Assembly: GCA_016709995.1 (NCBI GenBank)
Contig: JADJLQ010000002.1
Span: forward strand, 992,001 to 1,056,000
DNA length: 64,000 nucleotides
Source: Saprospiraceae bacterium
GTDB lineage: Bacteria; Bacteroidota; Bacteroidia; Chitinophagales; Saprospiraceae
Reading direction: 5' to 3'
Part shown: one piece after another, positions 34,738 to 43,827 of the stretch
Numbering within the stretch: the first letter of the stretch is position 1
How the letters are laid out: each line of letters begins with the position of its first letter
The notes under the pieces: generated by a model
Databases searched by the model: none
The model's input: only the letters and a program-made list of their open reading frames with translations
What the model was told of the DNA's origin: nothing
Position numbers and translations under genes: made by a program

Positions 34738-37235
34738 TTTTCCCATACTGGTTATTTTATTTCATTTTACTTTTTAGCCAACCAGTCATGGTGGATTCAA
34801 CGAAGCTGACTGAAAACAAACCCTCAGACTGGTTTTTTAATCAAAGATCATTTCCTCTGGATACTATTCCTCAATCATTTTATCACGAGCAGGTGATCCT
34901 GGTGCAAAAGCTTGCCAAATCTCGAAATAGAAAAAATATTCAACCATGGAAGTTTGCTGGGCCTACTAATATTGGAGGCAGGATCACCGATATTGAAGCC
35001 AGTGCACCCGATCCTGGTCTGATTTATATAGGCAGTGCCTCAGGTGGTGTATTTAAGACAAAAGATTTTGGATTGACCTGGACACCCATATTCGATCAAA
35101 ATCCGATACTTGCGATTGGCGATATGGCCATCCACCCTTCGGATCCTAAAATACTATATGTTGGGACAGGGGAAGCCAATGGCGGTGGAGGTTCGGTGGC
35201 CTATGATGGCAATGGTATCTTCATGACCAATGATGGGGGATTATCATGGAAGTACCTGGGTCTGGAGTTTTCGGGTAGTATCTCTAAAATTTTGATCCAT
35301 CCAAATAATCCTCAGATCGTGTATGCTGCCGCTATGGGCAAATTATTCAGCAAGAATCCTCAGCGGGGTATTTACAAAAGCATCAATGGAGGGGACACCT
35401 GGGAGCTTATTTATTTTCAATCAGATTCTGTAGGTGTCATCGATATGGCGATGGACATACATCATCCTGATACCTTGTATGCTGCTACCTGGGAAAGGTC
35501 AAGAAATGTTTTTGGAATCAATTATGGTGGAGCGGGTTCTGGCATTATAAGATCCTTTGATGGAGGAAAAATTTGGTCCCCATCTACTCTGGGATTGCCA
35601 GAAGGTGATAATATCGGACGAATAGGTCTGGCAGTATCCTCTACTGAGCCAAATAAAATCTTTGCTCAGTATGTAGATAGTCGTGGCAATTTTTTGGGCA
35701 TCTACCGGTCCGATGATTTTGGACATAGTTGGAGTAAACCAGGTGGGAGGATTAATAGTGCAGGCTTCGATTGGTGGTTCGGTAAGATCTATGTAGATCC
35801 TAAGGATGCCAATATCGTTTATAGCCTTGGTCTCACAGCTTATAAGTCTACTAATGGAGGCCAACAGTTTTTTCCAATCGCAGACAATAGTAATGAAGAA
35901 GTCCATGTGGACCAACATGCTTTGTTTATATATCCAGACAATACAAATAATTTGTTGCTTGGCAATGATGGAGGTTTGTATACTAGCGCAAATGCAGGGG
36001 GCAATTGGCGCAAAATCAATAATCTTCCCATCACACAGTTTTATACCTGCCACATAGATTATAGCCATCCGGAGCGATTGTATGGCGGCACGCAGGACAA
36101 CAGCAGCATGCGCTCCCTGACTACTAGAGTGGACCAATGGGCTATCATCTCTGGTGGTGATGGCTTCGTCTGTCTGGTAGATCCCAAGGATAGTAAATAT
36201 GTATACACAGAATCTCAATACGGTGTGGTCGTCCGTAGCACAGACGGAGGTGCTTCTTTTTTTACAGCTTTAAATGGAATAAATGGTGTGGATAGAAAAA
36301 ATTGGAATTCGCCCATGGTATTCCATCCCACCAATCCAGCTACATTATTTTTAGGCACTGATCGCCTTTATAGATCAGATGATCGGGCGGTCAGTTGGAC
36401 CTCCATATCTCCTACCCTTGCTCCGGCAACCGGGGTGAGGACTTATGGCACCATCACTACTATCTCTGTATCGCCGATAGATCCACAAATCATTTATTGT
36501 GGCACCGATGTGGGCAAGGTCTGGATCACTGCCAATGGCGGAGCTTCCTGGAAAGCAATCAATGAAGGATTGCCTCAGCGGTGGATCACAAGCATCCTTG
36601 CAGATCCTATTCAAAAAAACAGGGTGTACCTGACCTTGTCAGGATATCGCTATGGAGAGTCAATGCCTCACGTGTTTGTATCTGACAATAATGGCTTAGG
36701 CTGGCAAGACATTTCAAGAGGCCTGCCTCCAATACCCTGCAATAAAATAGTAGCAGACCCTTCTTTTTCAGGTCATATAGCGGTGGCCACGGATGCAGGA
36801 GTTTGGCGATCCTATAATCATGGCCAGCAGTGGGAGATGCTGGGAGATGGTATGCCACTGACCATAGTCACTGACCTGGATTTTAATTTTCCCACTAGAA
36901 AATTAGTTGCAGCCACCTATGGCCGGGGTATATACACCTATGATTTGGAATTGCCGGTGTCCATCTCAGCAGATACCCGATCAACCATATATCTACAAGC
37001 CTATCCTAATCCGGTGACCGATCGCTTAAACATTCATTATACTACCGGCCACCTGGAAAATCTTAATCTCTCTATCTTCACTGCACACGGGAATGTGATC
37101 TGGTCAAGAAGTCATCACGGAATGGATCAGAAAACCTTTACTGAAAACCTGGTTTTTAATTATCCTCCTGGAGTTTACTTTGTAAGTCTTCAATCAGGCA
37201 ATTTCACTAAAACGATAAAGATCGTCAAACAATGA
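34734..37235 (+). CDS. VPS10/BNR-repeat beta-propeller protein with T9SS sorting domain
   Basis: 833 residues with a signal peptide at the N-terminus. The body has many sortilin/sialidase-type Asp-box repeats (S-x-D-G-G-x-x-W or close forms: T-K-D-F-G-L-T-W, T-N-D-G-G-L-S-W, S-I-N-G-G-D-T-W, S-D-D-F-G-H-S-W, T-A-N-G-G-A-S-W), forming a double propeller as in xyloglucanase-like and VPS10 proteins. The C-terminus is a T9SS type A CTD (L-Q-A-Y-P-N-P-V-T-D-R to F-T-K-T-I-K-I-V-K-Q). No glycosidase catalytic pair could be assigned. The start overlaps the end of the LpxD-like gene (ATGA). Confidence 0.93.
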   Translation: MIFPYWLFYFILLFSQPVMVDSTKLTENKPSDWFFNQRSFPLDTIPQSFYHEQVILVQKLAKSRNRKNIQPWKFAGPTNIGGRITDIEASAPDPGLIYIGSASGGVFKTKDFGLTWTPIFDQNPILAIGDMAIHPSDPKILYVGTGEANGGGGSVAYDGNGIFMTNDGGLSWKYLGLEFSGSISKILIHPNNPQIVYAAAMGKLFSKNPQRGIYKSINGGDTWELIYFQSDSVGVIDMAMDIHHPDTLYAATWERSRNVFGINYGGAGSGIIRSFDGGKIWSPSTLGLPEGDNIGRIGLAVSSTEPNKIFAQYVDSRGNFLGIYRSDDFGHSWSKPGGRINSAGFDWWFGKIYVDPKDANIVYSLGLTAYKSTNGGQQFFPIADNSNEEVHVDQHALFIYPDNTNNLLLGNDGGLYTSANAGGNWRKINNLPITQFYTCHIDYSHPERLYGGTQDNSSMRSLTTRVDQWAIISGGDGFVCLVDPKDSKYVYTESQYGVVVRSTDGGASFFTALNGINGVDRKNWNSPMVFHPTNPATLFLGTDRLYRSDDRAVSWTSISPTLAPATGVRTYGTITTISVSPIDPQIIYCGTDVGKVWITANGGASWKAINEGLPQRWITSILADPIQKNRVYLTLSGYRYGESMPHVFVSDNNGLGWQDISRGLPPIPCNKIVADPSFSGHIAVATDAGVWRSYNHGQQWEMLGDGMPLTIVTDLDFNFPTRKLVAATYGRGIYTYDLELPVSISADTRSTIYLQAYPNPVTDRLNIHYTTGHLENLNLSIFTAHGNVIWSRSHHGMDQKTFTENLVFNYPPGVYFVSLQSGNFTKTIKIVKQ

Positions 37236-37269
37236 TGGCCTTGGGGTATTGAATTCCAAAAACAGTTGA

Positions 37270-38364
37270 TCAGTACTTCGCCAAAAGATCTTCGATTTTC
37301 TCCAATATAGGGCGCATGCGATCACTCGCATTATTATTGAGTAAGATGACGGTGTACTTTTCATCTATATATCGCTTGATATAGGTTTTGTATCCAGGGT
37401 TGTCACCACTGTGGGCTACTATTTTTCCTAGTTTCAAATGCTGGCTCAACTCCCAACCAAATCCATACTGGCTGAGAATACCATTATTTAATTTTTGAGG
37501 TGTCCAGGCTTCATCAAGGGTTGTACGGGCTACCAGGATCGGAGTGTACAAGGCACGATCCCATTTGAGCAGGTCATTGGCGTTCATGCTGATTCTACCA
37601 GGGCCTTTTCTATGGCCTAACCAGATGGTATAGTTGGATTCCTTATAATCATCTGCATGTTGGTATGATTTTAAACTTTCATCATAGACATGGCCGGTGG
37701 CAAAGGAACTTATTTTGAGGCGAGAGCTTGGAGTTCTGAAATCAGCTGACTTCATTTTAAGTGGTTTGAAGATTTGGGTTTTCACCATATCGATAAAATC
37801 TTTCCCCGCGGCGGCCTCCGCTATGCTGGCCAATAAAAGATATCCCGTGTTGCTGTACTGATATTTTTCGCCTGGTTTAAATAAAATAGGTTGAGGATAT
37901 TTTTTCAAATAATCTATAACATCCAGGTTGTCTGCGATTTTGTTTTTATCCCAATGCTCATCCATGATGGCTTGATAATCAGGGATGCCGCTGGTGTGGG
38001 TCAATAATTGTCGTATAGTAATTCCTTTATAGGGCAAGTCGGGTATATATCTTTCCAGGGATTCATCGTAGCTGAGAGAACCTCTTTCTTTAAGCATCAT
38101 GATGATCATGGAAGTAAATTGTTTGGATACAGAGGCCAGTTCGAAAATGTTCTTTTTTGTTAGCTTCTTTTTGTTTTTAAAATCGGCATAACCCTGTGCT
38201 TCGTATATAATTGGTTTGCCATTTTTGGCTACCAGGAGAACCCCGCTAAATTGATTTTGAGTCCATTCAGTTTGTAATAAATCATGCAGGGAGGTCTTTA
38301 GCGCTGACTGGGCAGTCAGTAAGCCTTCGGTCAATACTATCAGTAGTACGATTAGTCTCATCAA
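37270..38364 (-). CDS. Beta-lactamase-fold serine hydrolase (class C/PBP4*-like)
   Basis: 364 residues with a signal peptide. All three active-site motifs are visible: S-V-S-K (Ser nucleophile, about residue 80), Y-S-N (in Y-Q-Y-S-N-T-G-Y) and H-S-G in place of K-T-G. Family members include D-aminopeptidases, esterases and penicillin-binding proteins, so the substrate is open. It starts inside the stop of the PAP2-like gene (4-bp overlap), so the two are coupled. Confidence 0.92.
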   Translation of the reverse strand: MMRLIVLLIVLTEGLLTAQSALKTSLHDLLQTEWTQNQFSGVLLVAKNGKPIIYEAQGYADFKNKKKLTKKNIFELASVSKQFTSMIIMMLKERGSLSYDESLERYIPDLPYKGITIRQLLTHTSGIPDYQAIMDEHWDKNKIADNLDVIDYLKKYPQPILFKPGEKYQYSNTGYLLLASIAEAAAGKDFIDMVKTQIFKPLKMKSADFRTPSSRLKISSFATGHVYDESLKSYQHADDYKESNYTIWLGHRKGPGRISMNANDLLKWDRALYTPILVARTTLDEAWTPQKLNNGILSQYGFGWELSQHLKLGKIVAHSGDNPGYKTYIKRYIDEKYTVILLNNNASDRMRPILEKIEDLLAKY

Positions 38365-39059
38365 AACAAAATTTTAAAAGCCAGATATTGGGCTACAAAT
38401 CCAACCAAATATCCTAAATAAACTTCTTTGGGTGTATGCGCCTTAAGATACAATCGACAGGTACCTACGAGTCCGCCAATCAACAGCGAGGTGATTAAAA
38501 CTGATCGCCAGGATAGTATAGTGAGTCCCTGACCCGGTATATTTAATGAAAACTGCTCATGGCTAAACACATTGAAAGTGATCCAGGTCATTGCCACCAA
38601 ACCACCCATCACAGCAGTATGTGCACTTAATTTGATAAATAAATTGATCATAAATACCAAGACCAGTGTGATCAAAGCACCGAACACAAATATATTATAG
38701 ACTAAAGGCACTTTAGGATCGTGTCGGATATTGATGTACAACCAAAGGTAGAAGATCAATGTGACGATATAAGGACCTGTCCTGTCCAGGCGATCATTCA
38801 GGTCATAGGATGATATCAAGCTCAGTTTTTTCAACATCAGTATACTCACCAAAGGCAAGGTGAATGTCAACATAAATACCTGCAGCATAAGTATGGACTG
38901 GCCGGAGGCAGAGCCAACTCCAAATAAATAAGGATTAAGGGTTAATAATATATATAGTCCATATGTAGGCCACCAAAGTGGATGCACTATTAATGACACG
39001 AAATGTGCTGCCCAATTAAGGAGCGTTTTTTTGCCTGGTTTGCCAACAGATGATTCCAA
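38361..39059 (-). CDS. PAP2-like integral membrane protein
   Basis: 232 residues with about six membrane helices. The PAP2 motifs are present in weakened form: K-L-S-A-H-T-A (for P-S-G-H) and C-R-L-Y-L-K-A-H-T-P-K-E-V-Y-L-G (for S-R-x5-H-x3-D). The His residues and the Arg are kept while the final Asp is replaced. It may still act on lipid phosphates in the membrane; activity is uncertain. It is the upstream partner of the serine hydrolase gene. Confidence 0.75.
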   Translation of the reverse strand: MESSVGKPGKKTLLNWAAHFVSLIVHPLWWPTYGLYILLTLNPYLFGVGSASGQSILMLQVFMLTFTLPLVSILMLKKLSLISSYDLNDRLDRTGPYIVTLIFYLWLYINIRHDPKVPLVYNIFVFGALITLVLVFMINLFIKLSAHTAVMGGLVAMTWITFNVFSHEQFSLNIPGQGLTILSWRSVLITSLLIGGLVGTCRLYLKAHTPKEVYLGYLVGFVAQYLAFKILF

Positions 39060-39203
39060 TAGTAAGATAGTTAGTATAAAAGTAGTCTTTACATTTCAGG
39101 TTTGAGGTGATCCCGGGGTATCTTAGGCCTAAAATTAACTTGATTTTTTTCTACAGACAAAAAATAGCGAGATCCCAGCTTATATGCTTTAAATAAGTTA
39201 ACC

Positions 39204-40280
39204 TCATCTGATAATCTCAAAAACTACCCGTCTATTTTTTTGCCTGCCCACTTCGTCCTGGTTAGAAGCTATTGGAACATCATATCCATATCCTTTTGTT
39301 TTTATTCGTGAAGGATCGATATAATGTCTTGTTAAAAAGTCTGCCACGGCATTGGCCCGGTGGGTCGACAAAGTTTGATTGTATTCTGAAGATCCAGTAT
39401 TGTCGGTATGTCCTATCACATTGATATGAACAGATGGATGGTCTGTCAAAAACGCCAAAAGTCTGTTGAGTTCTTGAAACGAGGCGGGCAAAAGCCTGGT
39501 TTCATCAAAATCAAAATAAATATTTTTCAACTCGATGGACGATTCTTCCAATTGTATTGAATCATAAGATTCGATATCCTCTCTGTCGAGTATAGGAGGT
39601 ATTTTTTTAAGACTGACTTCGTCAATATAATAATAGGCATAGGGTTTACTCGAGTCAGCTGACATTTTTTGCGCCAGTGTATGGGCATCAGATCTAAAAT
39701 TGCCGAGGGTGAGGTAGCTTGCTTCTGTCTCGGCAAAAAAACTTAAAATCACTTTTTGCCAGCCTTTTAGTTGCCGTATTGGTAGGTCATAAAAGGGCTT
39801 TAAGTCCAATAACCTATCGTCGATTACCTGGGCGGGATGTTTATCCATGGCGACCTGCAGCTTATCGATATAGTGCCCGCCGGGCATTGGAGCCAGCCAC
39901 ATTGTCAATTCATATTCCTGGCCGATGACCAATGAATCAATGAGCGGAGCAGTCACATATTCTCTACAATGGAGCTTACCTTGATTGCAACCATAGAGGG
40001 TGAGCCCCACCATAGACTTACCGCGGAAAGGAAATACAGCAGTAAATCCCATCTCCCGCCAGTATATAGGCACCGGTATTTCTTGATGATACACATCAGG
40101 AGAAGCTGCAGTAGGACTTTTCCAATCGCTAAACACGAGGTCAAAGTCCTGCCCGGTATAAAACCATCTTTCTGGCGCTCCAATTATTTTTTCGAATCCG
40201 GCATTGGGTACAAGATTTTTTATTTGCCCCCTGGCTGCAGGAGCAATAATCATCATAATAAATACCAGGCGAATCCCCAT
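39204..40280 (-). CDS. OmpA-family protein with N-terminal carbohydrate-binding-like domain
   Basis: 358 residues with a signal peptide (M-G-I-R-L-V-F-I-M-M-I-I-A-P-A-A-R-G). The first 230 residues begin L-V-P-N-A-G-F-E, as in CBM/jelly-roll modules, with Y-E-L-T-M-W-L in the core. The last 110 residues are an OmpA_C peptidoglycan-binding domain: Y-F-D-F-D-E-T-R-L-L, V-I-G-H-T-D-N-T-G, S-T-H-R-A-N-A-V-A-D-F-L and N-R-R-V-V-F. An outer-membrane or periplasmic anchor is likely. It is a single gene, divergent from pyrH. Confidence 0.9.
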   Translation of the reverse strand: MGIRLVFIMMIIAPAARGQIKNLVPNAGFEKIIGAPERWFYTGQDFDLVFSDWKSPTAASPDVYHQEIPVPIYWREMGFTAVFPFRGKSMVGLTLYGCNQGKLHCREYVTAPLIDSLVIGQEYELTMWLAPMPGGHYIDKLQVAMDKHPAQVIDDRLLDLKPFYDLPIRQLKGWQKVILSFFAETEASYLTLGNFRSDAHTLAQKMSADSSKPYAYYYIDEVSLKKIPPILDREDIESYDSIQLEESSIELKNIYFDFDETRLLPASFQELNRLLAFLTDHPSVHINVIGHTDNTGSSEYNQTLSTHRANAVADFLTRHYIDPSRIKTKGYGYDVPIASNQDEVGRQKNRRVVFEIIR

Positions 40281-40386
40281 TTTTCTATTGGCTTATAAGT
40301 AAGGTAGATGCAAGTTATCAGATTACACACGATCTGTCAAGCATTTGTTATTTTTACATCTTATCAAAAACTTAACTGCCGGATAC

Positions 40387-41100
40387 ATGTCGATAAAATA
40401 TAAAAGAATTCTTTTGAAATTGAGTGGCGAAGCACTGATGGGAGATCAACCATTTGGCATTCAATCTGATCAGTTACAACATTATGCGGCTGAGATCAAA
40501 ACCATAGCAGACGCCGGCGTGGAGATCGCCATTGTCATCGGTGGAGGTAATATATTCAGGGGACTCAGTGCAGAAAAGTCCGGTGTAGAAAGGGTACAAG
40601 GAGACTATATGGGTATGTTGGCTACGGTGATCAATGGTATGGCATTGCAAAGCGCTATGGAGTCTATCGGATTATATACCAGGCTTGTATCTGCGATATC
40701 CATGGAGCAAATAGCGGAGCCATATATCCGTCGGCGAGCCATCCGGCATCTTGAAAAAAGAAGAATCGTCATTTTTTCGGCAGGTACCGGCAATCCCTAT
40801 TTTACCACAGATTCCGCTGCTGCACTGCGCGGCAATGAGATCAATGCTGAAGTATTGCTCAAAGGGACCAAAGTGGATGGCATCTATACATCTGATCCCA
40901 AAAAGGACGCTGATGCTACTAAATACTCTAAGATTTCATTCAAAGAAGCTATCGATCAGTCCCTGGGTGTTATGGACATGACTGCCTTCACCATTTGCCA
41001 GGAAAACAAATTGCCCATAATTGTGTTTGATGTCACCACCAAAGGCAATCTTCTTAAAATCATTCAGGGAGAAACTAACCTGGGAACTCTGGTCACTTAA
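40387..41100 (+). CDS. pyrH: UMP kinase
   Basis: 237 residues from the ATG at 40387; an upstream ATG (40345) would add a non-homologous 14-residue head. UMP kinase phosphorylates UMP to UDP with ATP. Signatures are I-L-L-K-L-S-G-E-A-L-M-G at the N-terminus, I-G-G-G-N-I-F-R-G, T-G-N-P-Y-F-T-T-D-S-A-A-A-L-R and V-D-G-I-Y-T-S-D-P. It belongs to the amino-acid-kinase fold and is usually hexameric. It ends 5 bp from the convergent TPR gene. Confidence 0.97.
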   Translation: MSIKYKRILLKLSGEALMGDQPFGIQSDQLQHYAAEIKTIADAGVEIAIVIGGGNIFRGLSAEKSGVERVQGDYMGMLATVINGMALQSAMESIGLYTRLVSAISMEQIAEPYIRRRAIRHLEKRRIVIFSAGTGNPYFTTDSAAALRGNEINAEVLLKGTKVDGIYTSDPKKDADATKYSKISFKEAIDQSLGVMDMTAFTICQENKLPIIVFDVTTKGNLLKIIQGETNLGTLVT

Positions 41101-41105
41101 GAGTA

Positions 41106-42518
41106 TTACTCAAATAACTCACCTTTGTAATAATTGATGATGGATAAGATATCTCTGTCTTCTTGCATGGCTGGAGCCAAAGCATAGATACAATGGTGTG
41201 TATTAAAATCATCTTCTAAGACCTCTGCCAGTATATCAATGGACTTAGTTTTTTCTCCAAGAAGATAATGTACCGCTGCCCTGCAATATAAAAGATCGCT
41301 GCCCACCGAAGATATCTCTCCCTGGTCCAGAATCTCTAATGCCAGTTGCACCTTGCCATGATGTATCAGGAAGGATGCATGTTCAAACCAATAGGAATTT
41401 TGCTCCGGGGCACACGAAGTAGCCTTCTTAAAATTGCGATTGGCTTTATCAAACTCACCGATTTGGGCAAATGCTTTGGCTAAAGCAAGAAAGTAGGTAT
41501 CACTGGTCTCGTCTATAGAGATAGCTCTGCGGTAACATTGTATCGCCTTATGCCACTTGGTTTCGGCAGCAAAACATTGTCCCATCAAATAGTGGGCTTC
41601 TTCTCCAAATAAATCCTGAGTCAAACTTTGGTTGAGGTATTTTTTGGCGAGTTTATAATCTTTCAATTGAATAGCACATTCTGCCAGGGATATCAGTACA
41701 TCATACTCCTCACCAAAAGTGGAGATCACCTCCTGGTAGATGGACAATGCCTTGTCCCACTGCTGCAATAACACACAGGTCTCTGCACAGTCTATATAAG
41801 CTTGTTCAAATTGTGGTTTGATCAGGAAAGCGTATTCGAAAGCATCGATAGCTTGTTCGTACTCACCAAGGTTCGAGTAGCAATGGCCAAGATTGTACCA
41901 GGCAAAATGAGAGTATGGAGAGTTTTCGAGCATCTCCTGCAAAAAATTTGATATAGACTTGTAGTGCCGGGATATGGAGATATAGTCAGATAATAATTGC
42001 TGACCTTTATCATGATATGGATTGGCTCTCAAGGCATCTTTGAGTGTGACGAACCCTTTGTTGTACTCTTCTGCATGAAAGTAGATTTCGGTCTCACAAG
42101 CCAGGACTTCTACCAGGTCAGATTGACCTACATAGGTCTTCATATTATTTAGAAGGGCAAGTGCGGTGTTTTTATCTTTTAATTCAGATAGAATCAAAGC
42201 TTTTATCAATAACACTTCCGTATCCTGGGGATGGAGCTGTTCAGCCTGGTAAAGACAGTCCATGGCTTCCAGTGGCTGCTTTTTTACCAAAAGTATTTTT
42301 GCTTTGATGAGATAGAAATCGACGCGATATCCATACTGCTCCAACGCTGAGTCAGCTACCTCAATCGCCTTTTTTAAATCGCCTTCATTTTGATAATATT
42401 CTATAAGTTTTTGATAGATGCGTATGTCAAAAGTGGTCTTTTCGCCTTGCTGAGTTAATATCTCAAACTCATTTACCCACTGAGTCAGATTAAGGTCATG
42501 CTGGTATTTATTTTCCAT
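41106..42518 (-). CDS. Tetratricopeptide-repeat protein
   Basis: 470 residues made almost entirely of TPR units (about twelve; e.g. A-W-Y-N-L-G-H-C-Y-S-N-L-G-E-Y-E-Q-A-I-D, then A-L-A-K-A-F-A-Q-I-G-E-F-D-K-A). No signal peptide or membrane helix, so it is a cytoplasmic scaffold. Proteins of this kind are common in Bacteroidota; the partner is unknown. Convergent with pyrH without a visible terminator. Confidence 0.9.
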   Translation of the reverse strand: MENKYQHDLNLTQWVNEFEILTQQGEKTTFDIRIYQKLIEYYQNEGDLKKAIEVADSALEQYGYRVDFYLIKAKILLVKKQPLEAMDCLYQAEQLHPQDTEVLLIKALILSELKDKNTALALLNNMKTYVGQSDLVEVLACETEIYFHAEEYNKGFVTLKDALRANPYHDKGQQLLSDYISISRHYKSISNFLQEMLENSPYSHFAWYNLGHCYSNLGEYEQAIDAFEYAFLIKPQFEQAYIDCAETCVLLQQWDKALSIYQEVISTFGEEYDVLISLAECAIQLKDYKLAKKYLNQSLTQDLFGEEAHYLMGQCFAAETKWHKAIQCYRRAISIDETSDTYFLALAKAFAQIGEFDKANRNFKKATSCAPEQNSYWFEHASFLIHHGKVQLALEILDQGEISSVGSDLLYCRAAVHYLLGEKTKSIDILAEVLEDDFNTHHCIYALAPAMQEDRDILSIINYYKGELFE

Positions 42519-42770
42519 GCAATGGGATTATAGGTAATTGTAAAATTTGTTTTCCGGGATGAAAAATAGATAATTAGTCTAATCTAGAGAACTTTTTGAT
42601 GAAAAATATTTTCAAAACTTACTCATAATGAATACATTATGAAGAATATTAATCTTGCAATGCTTTAGTAAATAATCTGTTACATATTGCCCTTAACAAT
42701 AATTTAATAGTAAGGCGCTAAAGGTCTATGTGTAATACATATTTTATTTCATAAGAGATAAAACAAAGAA
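42519..42770. other. AT-rich intergenic stretch
   Basis: Upstream region of the TPR gene on the minus strand. I see no ORF, RNA gene or clear promoter consensus in it; the hairpin at 42771-42809 lies at its right end. Confidence 0.5.
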
Positions 42771-42809
42771 AAAAGGTATGAAATGCCTTTCGGCCAATTC
42801 ATACCTTTT
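42771..42809 (-). terminator. Rho-independent terminator of the sigma/anti-sigma operon
   Basis: A 12-bp perfect stem, AAAAGGTATGAA with TTCATACCTTTT, brackets a 15-nt loop. On the minus strand it is followed by a T-rich tract (TTTTTTCTTTG). It lies 34 bp after the last gene of the operon. Confidence 0.9.
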
Positions 42810-42842
42810 ACAAAATGGATAAAAACCTTTTTTGCTTTACTG

Positions 42843-43286
42843 CTAATTTCTCCTCAATGCCGGTTTTATGCCGTCCCCAAATTGACTTCTTTTGATGAGT
42901 TCTTCATTAAAATTTCGCTCTGTTTTGGAGAGTAAAGCGATTTTGCGTGCCGGTAAAACCGGTTTCAAGTCCCGGGCTAGGTTTTTAAACAATTCCAATT
43001 CTTTTTCCATCCTTTCGATAGATGATTGGATGGCCTTTTCTGCTTCGGCATCACTCATAGCTTCAAGATTCATATCCAAATTGGCTTGACGCCGGGTGTC
43101 TGCCAAGGCGTTTTTATATACATTATAGATAGGCCAGAATTTTTCAGATTCCGTGCTGGTCAATGCCAGCTTGTTGGTGATGAATGCTATTCGAAGGGCT
43201 TCTATTTTTTCTCCCCGCTGTGCTGAGAGCGTCCAGGCACTCAACAAGAGAATGGTTAAGCTCAAAATAAAGCGCATTGTTTTCAT
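42843..43286 (-). CDS. Spy/CpxP-like periplasmic protein
   Basis: 147 residues with a signal peptide (M-R-F-I-L-S-L-T-I-L-L-L-S-A-W-T-L-S-A-Q). The helical mature part has L-A-L-T-S-T-E-S-E-K-F-W-P-I-Y, an LTxxQ-like motif common in Bacteroidota Spy-type proteins, and charged helices. It is the third gene in the sigma/anti-sigma operon and is a likely periplasmic sensor or chaperone for that pathway (inferred from position). Confidence 0.8.
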   Translation of the reverse strand: MKTMRFILSLTILLLSAWTLSAQRGEKIEALRIAFITNKLALTSTESEKFWPIYNVYKNALADTRRQANLDMNLEAMSDAEAEKAIQSSIERMEKELELFKNLARDLKPVLPARKIALLSKTERNFNEELIKRSQFGDGIKPALRRN

Positions 43287-43321
43287 GATCGATTTATGTT
43301 AAATAGGTTGGTTTAAATAGT

Positions 43322-43816
43322 TTAGTTGAAGTCATTGTCTGATACCTGGTAGAGGTAATCTTCTATCACCGGTTGCAGATCATCCTCTGTTACATTATAG
43401 AGTTCCATTTTTTCATTGGACTGATGGAGCAAATTAAGTTGTGCTTCGTCCAGATCGCCAGCATGACTCAATAAATAGGATTGGATTTCATCGACAGGAA
43501 TATTGACGAAGTCTAAAGCTGGTGCAGTATCTCTGGTCGATCTGAATATAATCAGGATGCTGATGAGTATGACTGCCACACTGCTCGCCAAAGCCAGTAC
43601 CCACTGTTTGCGGACCGGCCAGAGTGCCACAATCCCATCTAGCAAGCTCCCTTTTGATTTTTGTGCATGGATCTTTTCTAAAACCTGATCAGGCAATCGA
43701 TTAAAATATCTGAAAGGGAGATCTTCGGATCTGTTTTGATGCAACAGTTTATGCAGTCCAGGAGATAGCGCCTCCAGCTCTTCAAGTATTTCCTTATTTT
43801 TCTCAGTATTTTCCAT
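43322..43816 (-). CDS. Membrane-bound anti-sigma-factor-like protein
   Basis: 164 residues: a cytoplasmic N-terminal part of about 75 residues, one membrane helix near 76-95 (L-A-L-A-S-S-V-A-V-I-L-I-S-I-L-I-I-F) and a periplasmic acidic tail. It lies 11 bp after the ECF sigma gene, the usual place for its anti-sigma factor. The zinc motif HxxxCxxC of many anti-sigma domains is absent, so the assignment rests on position and topology. Confidence 0.75.
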   Translation of the reverse strand: MENTEKNKEILEELEALSPGLHKLLHQNRSEDLPFRYFNRLPDQVLEKIHAQKSKGSLLDGIVALWPVRKQWVLALASSVAVILISILIIFRSTRDTAPALDFVNIPVDEIQSYLLSHAGDLDEAQLNLLHQSNEKMELYNVTEDDLQPVIEDYLYQVSDNDFN

Positions 43817-43827
43817 ATGCTGTCATT

